Below the pieces are notes generated by a model that saw only the letters and a list, made by a program, of their open reading frames with translations, was not told where the DNA came from and made no database searches. 64,000 nucleotides of DNA from Hyphomicrobiales bacterium (lineage in GTDB: Bacteria; Pseudomonadota; Alphaproteobacteria; Rhizobiales; Rhizobiaceae): positions 186,001 to 250,000 of the forward strand of contig UCNE01000014.1 in the NCBI GenBank assembly GCA_900473685.1, read 5' to 3'. Below are positions 9,063 to 16,149 of the stretch, piece after piece; position 1 is the first letter of the stretch, and the number at the start of each line of letters is the position of its first letter. The translations under genes and the position numbers were made by a program.

Positions 9063-10310
9063 TTGACCCAACGCCGCAAGATCGTCGTGGTGCTGAAGGG
9101 ATATCCGCGTCTATCAGAAACCTTTATCGCCCAGGAATTGCTTGGACTGGAACGGGCCGGTTTCGACCTCGAACTGGTGGCATTGCGCCAGCCGACGGAC
9201 AAAAAGCGCCATCCGATCCATGACGAAATCCGCGCTCCGGTCCATTATCTGCCGGAATATCTGCATGAGGAACCGCTTCGGGTCACGCGTGCGCTCTTCC
9301 GCTGCCTGCCAAAACCCGGTTTCTGGCGCGCTTTGCCCGCGTTCTTTGGCGATCTCTGGCGCGACCGCACGCGCAACCGGGTTCGCCGCTTCGGCCAGGC
9401 GATGGTTCTCTCGGCCGAATGGCCAGCAGGCGGCGAATGGCTGCACGCGCATTTCATCCACACCCCGGCCTCGGTCGCCCGCTATGCCAGCATGATCACC
9501 GGCATCGGCTGGACCTGCTCGGCCCATGCCAAGGACATCTGGACATCGCCGGAGTGGGAACTGGCTGGCAAGCTCGCCAGCACCCGCTGGACCGTGACCT
9601 GCACGCAGACCGGCTTCGAGCACCTGCGCCATCTTGCAGGCGGCAAGCCGCATGTGCACCTGAGTTACCACGGCCTCGATCTCAGCCGTTTCGGCCCGTT
9701 TGAAGGCACCCGCCCAGGCTACGACGGCTCCGATCCGGCTCACCCCGTCACGATCGTCAGCGTCGGCCGCGCGGTCGAGAAGAAGGGCTTCGATATCCTT
9801 TTGCGGGCGCTGAGCCTTTTGCCTGCCGGTCTCAACTGGCGGTTCGTCCATATCGGCGGCGGCGATCTTTTGAAGAAGCTTCAAGCACTCGCATCCGAAC
9901 TTGGCATCGCTGAGAAAATTGTCTGGCATGGATCACTGTCGCAAACCGAAGTGCTGCAGCAATATCGCGACGCCGATATTTTTGCGCTCGCCTGCCGCAT
10001 CACTGCCGATGGTGACCGGGATGGGTTGCCCAATGTGATTGTCGAGGCATCAAGCCAGGCGCTGGTCTGCATATCGACTGATATTTCCGGGATACCGGAG
10101 CTTCTTACCGATGGCGAAAACGGCTTTGTCGTCCCGCCGGAATGCCCGCAAGCGCTTTCACGTGCCTTGGAGCAGGCCATCCGCGATCCGGCGCTACGCA
10201 AGCGCCTGGGGGAAGCAGCCGAACGCAAGGTCCGGGGTCACTTCGACCATCAGACCAGCATCCGCCAATTGAAAGACCTGTTTGAGAGTGAGTGGCGGAA
10301 TGACCGATAA
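9063..10310 (+). CDS. Glycosyltransferase family 4
   Basis: Retaining GT-B glycosyltransferase of 415 residues (GT4, Pfam Glycos_transf_1 type). The N-terminal domain begins with IVVVLKGYPRLSETFIAQEL, typical of GT4 enzymes acting on surface polysaccharides; the C-terminal domain contains VSVGRAVEKKGFDILLRAL and the EX7E-like segment GLPNVIVEASSQALVCISTD. TTG start, 7 nt after the previous gene. Its end overlaps the start of the next glycosyltransferase by 11 nt, indicating translational coupling. The three genes 7847-11445 probably act on the same glycan. Confidence 0.88.
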   Translation: MTQRRKIVVVLKGYPRLSETFIAQELLGLERAGFDLELVALRQPTDKKRHPIHDEIRAPVHYLPEYLHEEPLRVTRALFRCLPKPGFWRALPAFFGDLWRDRTRNRVRRFGQAMVLSAEWPAGGEWLHAHFIHTPASVARYASMITGIGWTCSAHAKDIWTSPEWELAGKLASTRWTVTCTQTGFEHLRHLAGGKPHVHLSYHGLDLSRFGPFEGTRPGYDGSDPAHPVTIVSVGRAVEKKGFDILLRALSLLPAGLNWRFVHIGGGDLLKKLQALASELGIAEKIVWHGSLSQTEVLQQYRDADIFALACRITADGDRDGLPNVIVEASSQALVCISTDISGIPELLTDGENGFVVPPECPQALSRALEQAIRDPALRKRLGEAAERKVRGHFDHQTSIRQLKDLFESEWRNDR

Positions 10311-11445
10311 CCGGCCGGGAGGCCCCCGCGCCTTTTTCTACGTGCAGCATCTGCTCGGCATCGGCCATCTTGCCCGGGCAAGCCGTATCGCCCGCGCGCT
10401 GGCCGAAGACGGTTTCGAGGTGACGGTCGTTACCGGCGGCACCCCCGTACCCGGTTTCCCCGGCCCGCTCGTTCAGCATGTAGCCCTTCAGCCGATCACG
10501 TCAGGTGATGCTGGCTTTTCGGGGCTTGCCGATATCGATGGCAATCCGGTCGATGACGCCTTCAAGGAAAGCCGCAAGGAACAACTGCTCGCAGCCTTTC
10601 ACCAAAGCCAGCCCGATATCGTCATCATCGAAGCATTCCCGTTCGGCCGCCGCCAGGTCCGGTTCGAACTTCTGCCGTTGCTCGAGACGATTTCGGCGAT
10701 GGAAAACAAGCCGTTGGTCGTCACGTCGCTACGCGATATCCTGCAGGAACGCTCCAAGCCCGGCCGGGACGAAGAAACGGTTGCCTTGGTGAAGCAGTAT
10801 TTTGATCGCGTTCTGGTGCATGGCGACCCGGCCTTCGCCCAGCTGGAAGACACGTTTCCGCTGGCTGCCGAAATTACTGACAAAGTCATCTATACCGGGC
10901 TGGTCGCAGCCCCCGCCCCTGCACAGCCAACAGAGCGTTTCGACGTCATCGTCTCGGCCGGTGGCGGTGCCGTCGGCAATGCCTTGATCCGCGCCGCCCT
11001 CGAAGCAGCAAAATCGACCGGAAACTCGCTGTCCTGGGCCTTGATAACCGGCCCCAACCTGCCGCAGTCCGATTTCGACGCGATCTCGGCCGATTCGCCT
11101 TCCCATGTCAGCGTCTACCGCTTCCGTCCGGATTTCGCGAGCCTTCTGGCCGGTGCGAAGCTGTCGGTCTCGCAGGCGGGCTACAACACGGTTTGCGACA
11201 TCCTGCGGGCCGGATGCCATGCCCTGCTCATCCCCTTCACGGCTGGTGGTGAAACCGAGCAGACGGTGCGGGCCGAGCGGCTCGAAAAGCTTGGGCTGGC
11301 CCACGTTCTGACCGAGGATGATCTGGCAGCGGAGAGCATGACGCGGGCGATCGAAACAGCGCTTGCAGCGACGAACCGCCCGCCGCACACGCTCGATCTT
11401 CACGGCGCGCAGCGCACCGCCGAAATCCTGCGCGGGTTGCTTTAA
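10300..11445 (+). CDS. GT-B glycosyltransferase, MurG-like (second paralogue)
   Basis: Glycosyltransferase-like protein of 381 residues. The GIGHLARASRIARAL motif near the N-terminus and SQAGYNTVCDILRAG in the C-terminal domain match the protein encoded at 7847, making a MurG-like paralogous pair around a GT4 gene. The ATG at 10300 is preferred over an upstream GTG at 10282 because it leaves a clean N-terminus (MTDNRPGG) and a short overlap with the preceding gene. The function is inferred only from fold motifs and neighbours. Confidence 0.8.
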   Translation: MTDNRPGGPRAFFYVQHLLGIGHLARASRIARALAEDGFEVTVVTGGTPVPGFPGPLVQHVALQPITSGDAGFSGLADIDGNPVDDAFKESRKEQLLAAFHQSQPDIVIIEAFPFGRRQVRFELLPLLETISAMENKPLVVTSLRDILQERSKPGRDEETVALVKQYFDRVLVHGDPAFAQLEDTFPLAAEITDKVIYTGLVAAPAPAQPTERFDVIVSAGGGAVGNALIRAALEAAKSTGNSLSWALITGPNLPQSDFDAISADSPSHVSVYRFRPDFASLLAGAKLSVSQAGYNTVCDILRAGCHALLIPFTAGGETEQTVRAERLEKLGLAHVLTEDDLAAESMTRAIETALAATNRPPHTLDLHGAQRTAEILRGLL

Positions 11446-11452
11446 TCGCCGG

Positions 11453-12130
11453 TCAGACCGTGCCGATCACCATGAAGCGGGTATATTTCTTCATCTTCAG
11501 CGATCCGGCAAAGGCGACGTGCGACAGCGACGTCTGGTCCTTGAAGGCTTCCAGCGACGGCACGCAGTTGATGTGGGTCGGCTCGCTGAAATAATCGTTC
11601 GACTGCAGCAGCACCTTCGTCCCGCGCGGCAATAGAGCCAGCCATGCCGGCAGATCGGCAATGTGTTCGCAGCTGGTATTGATGACGAGATCGGCGCCGC
11701 GGGTGCTGTAGTCGACCGTGTACATATCGTGCGTGGTCGTGCGGAAACGCTCACCAACTTTGGCGTTCAGCGTCGCGGCGATTTCGGCGACGGCCGGATC
11801 GATGTCGATGCTCTCGAACAGGTCGATGTCGAAACGGCTGTCATCGAAACACATCGCCGGAAGCACGCCATACCAGCCGCCGAGCAGGACGATGTGCTTA
11901 AATTTTCCGCCAAGGCTTTCAAACAGCTTTTGGCGTGCCCATATCTTGCTTCCAACCTGCTTGTGGTTGAAGGCCGTGCCGAGGTCCGCATCCGGATATT
12001 TGGCGATGACTTTCGCAAGGCCTTCTATCAGAGAGCTTCCCGTATAGGCGGACAGACCGCGGATGATATCGAAGGCACTCTCGTGCCAATCTGTTGTGTT
12101 TGCTTCGTTTGATCGGGTGGTTTTCATCAT
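11453..12130 (-). CDS. SAM-dependent methyltransferase-like protein
   Basis: Soluble protein of 225 residues that resembles a class I SAM-dependent methyltransferase. A motif I-like strand-loop (IVLLGGWYGVLPA), an acidic residue after the second strand (FESIDIDP) and a motif similar to VINTSCEHIADLPAWLALLPRGTKVLLQSND support this. It converges on the second MurG-like glycosyltransferase (7 nt between stops) and diverges from another methyltransferase-like gene with only 38 nt between start codons. A role in methylating a sugar or lipid of the neighbouring glycan is an inference. No obvious ribosome-binding site precedes the start, and a second Met directly follows. Confidence 0.68.
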   Translation of the reverse strand: MMKTTRSNEANTTDWHESAFDIIRGLSAYTGSSLIEGLAKVIAKYPDADLGTAFNHKQVGSKIWARQKLFESLGGKFKHIVLLGGWYGVLPAMCFDDSRFDIDLFESIDIDPAVAEIAATLNAKVGERFRTTTHDMYTVDYSTRGADLVINTSCEHIADLPAWLALLPRGTKVLLQSNDYFSEPTHINCVPSLEAFKDQTSLSHVAFAGSLKMKKYTRFMVIGTV

Positions 12131-12168
12131 GCGCGTGTTGTAGTCTGGACTTTTCTGGAGTGCAAGGA

Positions 12169-12768
12169 ATGCAAGTCAACCTGAAGGATGCCACCTCCCT
12201 TTCGCCGCCCTTGGAGGCGGGAAAGGACATACCGCATCTGGCAGGACTGGGCGCAACCATGCGGCAGGTCTTTGCCGCCCATTTCATGCGCGACTGCCCG
12301 CACATCCTGGAAATCGGTGGCCATATCCGGCCAATCACCCCTTATCTGACCCATCATCCGCTCTCGGTGACCTCCGTCGATCCGAAGACGGAAGCCTATG
12401 AGGCAAACGAGCTGAACGGGCAGCAATGCCATGTGCGGCATATTCCGGCCAAGTTCCAGCAGATCGACTATCATTATCAGCCTGGAAGCTATGGCCTCGT
12501 GCTGCTCGGTTATTCGCTCAAATCCTTCGGCCGCAAGGACCCGCTTGGCGACTTGCTGTTCTCGCTGATCGAAAATGCCAAGACCGTCGTCATCGAATAT
12601 GCGCCGGAACTCGAACGCGCCGCCTCCCAGGTCCCGCATATCGTCAGCCGTCCGGCGGTGACGATCCGTGGACAATTCGATCTTCATCTGCACGATCCGG
12701 AGATCGCCGGCACACCCTATGCTGCCCGGCGTTTCTACGTCCTTGACACCCGCTACACGGCCAGTTGA
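12169..12768 (+). CDS. Methyltransferase-like protein
   Basis: Protein of 199 residues with a Rossmann-like SAM-binding pattern (HILEIGGHIRPITPYL, then LSVTSVDPKTEAYEANEL) but a poorly conserved remainder. The ATG at 12169 has a GGAGTGCAAGGA stretch upstream; codons before it (open from 12094) look non-coding. Its stop lies at the start of the ABC exporter-like gene (TTGA overlap if that gene uses its TTG). Together with the divergent gene at 11453-12130 it forms a tight pair of methyltransferase-like proteins. Catalytic activity is not proven by the motifs seen. Confidence 0.65.
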   Translation: MQVNLKDATSLSPPLEAGKDIPHLAGLGATMRQVFAAHFMRDCPHILEIGGHIRPITPYLTHHPLSVTSVDPKTEAYEANELNGQQCHVRHIPAKFQQIDYHYQPGSYGLVLLGYSLKSFGRKDPLGDLLFSLIENAKTVVIEYAPELERAASQVPHIVSRPAVTIRGQFDLHLHDPEIAGTPYAARRFYVLDTRYTAS

Positions 12769-12776
12769 ATCTCCCC

Positions 12777-15494
12777 ATGGAAAAAAGCATAGCCCGCTAC
12801 ATCTGGACGCACACGAGAGGCCAGCAGCTCTGGATCCTTTTGGTCGTCGCCGTCTCGATGATCCCCTATTTCCTGTCGTTTGACCTGCCCAAGCAGATCG
12901 TCAACGGGCCGATCCAGGGTCAGGGGTTTGACCAGCCGGGTGCCACGCAAACCTTCATGAACATCAGTTTCAACCTGCCCTGGCTCGGAACCGTGACGCT
13001 GTTTGACGGCGTTGAACTGACCCGCATGCAGACCCTGTTTGCCCTCAGCATGGTTTTCCTGCTGCTGGTTATCATCAACGGCCTCTTCAAGTTCTACATC
13101 AATACCTACAAGGGCCGGCTCGGCGAACGCCTGCTGCGCCGCATCCGCTTCGAACTCGTAGACCGGATCCTGCGTTTCCCGCCCGGCCAGTTCAAGCGCA
13201 TGAAGGGCGCCGAAGTGTCCAGCATGGTCAAGGACGAAGTCGAGCCGCTCGGAGGCTTCACTGGCGATGCCTTCGTCCAGCCCGCTTTGCTCGGTGGCCA
13301 GGCTTTGACGGCCCTGTTCTTCATTTTCATGCAGAATACCTGGCTTGGCCTGATCGCCGCGGTCATGGTCGGCGTCCAGGCCGTGATCATCCCGCGCATG
13401 CGCCGGCGCCTGCTGGTACTTGGCCGCGAACGCCAGATCACTGCCCGCGAACTGGCCGGCCGCGTCAGCGAGATCGTCGACGGCATCGGGACCATCCACG
13501 CCTATGACACATCCAACTACGAGCGCGCCGACATCGCCTCGCGCCTCGGCCGGATCTTCAAGATCCGCTACGACCTTTACCAGTGGAAGTTCCTGGTCAA
13601 GTTCATCAACAACTTCCTCGCCCAGCTGACCCCGTTCCTGTTCTACTGCATCGGTGGCTACCTGGCGCTGCAGGGCCGGCTCGATATCGGTCAGTTGATC
13701 GCCGTCATCAGTGCCTACAAGGACCTGCCCGGCCCGCTGAAGGACCTGATCGACTGGGACCAGACCCGCCAGGACGTCCAGGTGAAATATGTCCAGGTGG
13801 TCGAGCAGTTCAGCGTCGACAAGACCATCGATCCGGCCATCCAGGCCATCGCCATCAAGGACGCCGGTTCGCTGAAACATCCGCTGGCTGCGGTCAACCT
13901 GTCGCTGGCCGACGATAGCGGCGCCAAGCTTCTGGAGCGGGTGTCGGTCCAGATCCATCCCGGCGAAACCGTTGCGATCGTCGGTGGCGCGGCCGGCGGC
14001 GGCGACATGCTGGCGGAAGCGTTTGCGCGGCTGACATGGCCGGAAAGCGGCAAGGTAACGGCGGGTGGCGACGATCTTCTGGAACTGCCGGAATCGGTGA
14101 CCGGACGCGCGATCTCCTATGTGTCTTCCGACGCCTATTTCTTCTACGGCAGCCTTCGCGACAATCTGCTTTACGGCCTCAAGCACGCGCCGCTGAAGGA
14201 AGCCGTTTATGAAGGCAGCGGTGCCGCGCATCGCAAATGGCAGATCGCCGAGGCGAAACTAGCCGGAAATCCGGACTATGACGTCAACAGCGACTGGATC
14301 GACTACGACGCCGCCAACGCAACGAACCGCGACGATCTCTTCACGCCTGTTCTTTCAGTGCTGGATACGGTGCAATTGTCGAAAGACATTCTCGATCTGG
14401 CCCTGCGCAGCACGGTCTCCCCGAACGAACATCCCGGGCTTGCCGAGGGTATTGTCGAGATGCGCCACGCCCTGCGCGAAGAACTCGAAGAGGCGGGCCT
14501 CAGCAGCCTCGTCGTCTCCTTCGAGCCTGGCGCCTATAATACCGAAGCGACCGTCGGCGAAAACCTTCTGTTCGGCACGGCAACCGGCCCGGCGTTCATC
14601 GGCAAAGCAATCGGCAAGAACGCCTATTTCCGCTCTGTCGTCGGCCGCTCCGGCCTTGATCGCGTCCTGTTCGACATGGGCTACAGCATCGCCGAAAACG
14701 CGGTGGAACTGTTCGCCGACCTGCCGCCGGATCATCCGTTCTTTCAGCAGCTGACGTTCATGACGGCCGATGACATTCCCGAATATCAGCTGCTGCTGCA
14801 GAAATTGAAGGGCAAGGGCTTCGATGCTGCATCAGAGGACGACCGCGGCCAGATCATCCGCCTGAGCTTCCGCTATGTCGAACCACGGCATCGTTTCGGT
14901 CTGCTGACCAGCGAACTGATGGCCAAGATCGTCGATGTCCGCCGCCAGTTCCATGACGGCATGCCCGAGAGCATGCGCGGCGATATCGAACGCTACGATC
15001 CGGAGCACTATCTGGCGTCTGCAAGCCTGATGGACAACATCCTGTTTGGGCGCATCAGTCACAAGCATACCGACGGGTCAAAGCGCATCCGCTCGATCGT
15101 CAGCTCGCTTTTGAATTCGCTCGGTCTTCTGGAGCGGGTCATCGATATCGGCCTGGATTTCAATCTTGGCGCGGGCGGCAAGCGCTTGACGGCGGTGCAG
15201 CGCCAGAAGCTCAATCTGGCACGCGCGCTGGTCCGCAAGTCGGAATATTACATCTTCAACCGGCCGCTGCCGGGCCTCGATCACCGTCTTCAGGACGAAA
15301 TCGTCCGCGATGTGCTGAAGCTGGTACGCCGCGACGGACGCGATCCGGCCGTCGTCTGGGTCCTGTCCAATACGGGCCTGGCAAACCTGTTCGACCGCGT
15401 TCTGGTATTCGACAGGGGCTTGCTTGTGGAAGAAGGAACCCATGCGGCGCTGGTTGAGAATAACGGTATCTTTAAGGAGCTTGTGTCATCATAA
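12777..15494 (+). CDS. ABC exporter-like membrane protein with degenerate, insertion-bearing ATPase domain
   Basis: Large protein of about 905 residues. Residues 1-350 form an MsbA/HlyB-type exporter membrane domain with several spans. The region after about 380 follows the ABC ATPase order but with lost chemistry: the Walker A position reads GGAAGGGD (about 403-410, no Lys-Ser/Thr), the signature reads TAVQRQKLNLARAL (about 805) instead of LSGGQ, and the Walker B position reads YYIFNRPLPGLD (about 825-836) without Asp-Glu. About 300 extra residues sit inside the domain, and the exporter motif resembling SIRENIxYG appears three times (SLRDNLLYG about 459, TVGENLLFG about 592, SLMDNILFG about 750). 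ATP hydrolysis seems unlikely. An alternative TTG start lies at 12765. A cNMP-binding protein is encoded 111 nt downstream. Confidence 0.85.
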   Translation: MEKSIARYIWTHTRGQQLWILLVVAVSMIPYFLSFDLPKQIVNGPIQGQGFDQPGATQTFMNISFNLPWLGTVTLFDGVELTRMQTLFALSMVFLLLVIINGLFKFYINTYKGRLGERLLRRIRFELVDRILRFPPGQFKRMKGAEVSSMVKDEVEPLGGFTGDAFVQPALLGGQALTALFFIFMQNTWLGLIAAVMVGVQAVIIPRMRRRLLVLGRERQITARELAGRVSEIVDGIGTIHAYDTSNYERADIASRLGRIFKIRYDLYQWKFLVKFINNFLAQLTPFLFYCIGGYLALQGRLDIGQLIAVISAYKDLPGPLKDLIDWDQTRQDVQVKYVQVVEQFSVDKTIDPAIQAIAIKDAGSLKHPLAAVNLSLADDSGAKLLERVSVQIHPGETVAIVGGAAGGGDMLAEAFARLTWPESGKVTAGGDDLLELPESVTGRAISYVSSDAYFFYGSLRDNLLYGLKHAPLKEAVYEGSGAAHRKWQIAEAKLAGNPDYDVNSDWIDYDAANATNRDDLFTPVLSVLDTVQLSKDILDLALRSTVSPNEHPGLAEGIVEMRHALREELEEAGLSSLVVSFEPGAYNTEATVGENLLFGTATGPAFIGKAIGKNAYFRSVVGRSGLDRVLFDMGYSIAENAVELFADLPPDHPFFQQLTFMTADDIPEYQLLLQKLKGKGFDAASEDDRGQIIRLSFRYVEPRHRFGLLTSELMAKIVDVRRQFHDGMPESMRGDIERYDPEHYLASASLMDNILFGRISHKHTDGSKRIRSIVSSLLNSLGLLERVIDIGLDFNLGAGGKRLTAVQRQKLNLARALVRKSEYYIFNRPLPGLDHRLQDEIVRDVLKLVRRDGRDPAVVWVLSNTGLANLFDRVLVFDRGLLVEEGTHAALVENNGIFKELVSS

Positions 15495-15605
15495 TGTCAG
15501 TGGTGAAGTCCATGCATGCGACGGGGATGCAGGCAGGGACGATCTTCCCGGTGATATTGCGGTGACCATCACCGGTGGACGATACGGGAGAGAAAAAAAT
15601 GGGGA

Positions 15606-16088
15606 ATGGGCACGATTATGCTGTTGAAGGATGAAGTTCAGATGCTGCGGCGTGTGCCGCTGTTTTCGAATGTTGAACCGGGCAAGCTGAAGCTTCTCGC
15701 GTTTACCTCAGACCGCGTCAGCTACGATCCCGGCGAAGCGCTGTTTCACCAGGGCGACACTGGCGATGCAGCCTATGTCGTGCTGGCCGGCAAGGCGGAC
15801 ATTCTCGTCGATTCCTCCACCGGCCCGATCAAGATCGCCGAAGTCGAGACCAATTCCATCGTCGGCGAGATCGCCATCCTCTGTGATGTCTCGCGAACCG
15901 CCACGGTGCAGACGACGACACCACTGGAGGCCCTGCGCATCCGCAAGGAACATTTCCTCAAGCTGCTAACCGATTTTCCCGAAATCACCATCGAGATCAT
16001 GCGGGTTCTGGCCGATCGCCTCAGCCACACGACAAGCGAGCTGTCCGAAGCCCGCAGCCGTGCCCGCAAGGACACTGACCTGCACTGA
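15606..16088 (+). CDS. Stand-alone cyclic nucleotide-binding domain protein
   Basis: Small cytoplasmic protein of 160 residues consisting of one CAP-type cNMP-binding domain. The phosphate-binding cassette is intact: VGEIAILCDVSRTATV contains the ribose-binding Glu (about 88) and the phosphate-binding Arg (about 97). There is no DNA-binding helix-turn-helix, so it is not a Crp/Fnr activator; it more likely senses cAMP or cGMP and acts on a protein partner. Its position right after the degenerate ABC exporter-like gene makes that protein the natural candidate partner (inference). ATG at 15606; a second in-frame ATG at 15618 is possible. Confidence 0.85.
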   Translation: MGTIMLLKDEVQMLRRVPLFSNVEPGKLKLLAFTSDRVSYDPGEALFHQGDTGDAAYVVLAGKADILVDSSTGPIKIAEVETNSIVGEIAILCDVSRTATVQTTTPLEALRIRKEHFLKLLTDFPEITIEIMRVLADRLSHTTSELSEARSRARKDTDLH

Positions 16089-16090
16089 GT

Positions 16091-16144
16091 GAGCACCTGT
16101 CTTCTAAGCAGGTTGTCGCAGGTTCGAACTCCGCAAGGTCGCCA
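16091..16144 (+). pseudogene. tRNA-Arg(TCT)-like 3' fragment
   Basis: The stretch just after the cNMP-binding gene reads like the 3' two-thirds of a tRNA. It has the D-stem 3' strand (GAGC), an anticodon stem-loop CCTGT-CTTCTAA-GCAGG with anticodon TCT, a variable loop, a T-loop TTCGAAC inside a stem with one mismatch (GCAGG / TCCGC), and a CCA-ending tail. There is no 5' acceptor strand or D-loop, since those positions are the end of the upstream coding sequence. Such fragments are often left where an element integrated into a tRNA gene; here it is only a remnant and is unlikely to be functional. Confidence 0.6.
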
Positions 16145-16149
16145 AAACG

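Noticed and set aside
12753-14231. A 492-codon minus-strand frame inside the ABC exporter-like gene.
   Set aside because: Antisense to a clear membrane domain, with a composition rich in Asp, His, Gly and Arg typical of shadow frames and no recognisable motif.
16091-16144. A complete tRNA-Arg gene.
   Set aside because: The 5' acceptor strand and D-arm are missing (the sequence there is the end of a coding region) and the T-stem has a mismatch, so it is listed only as a fragment.
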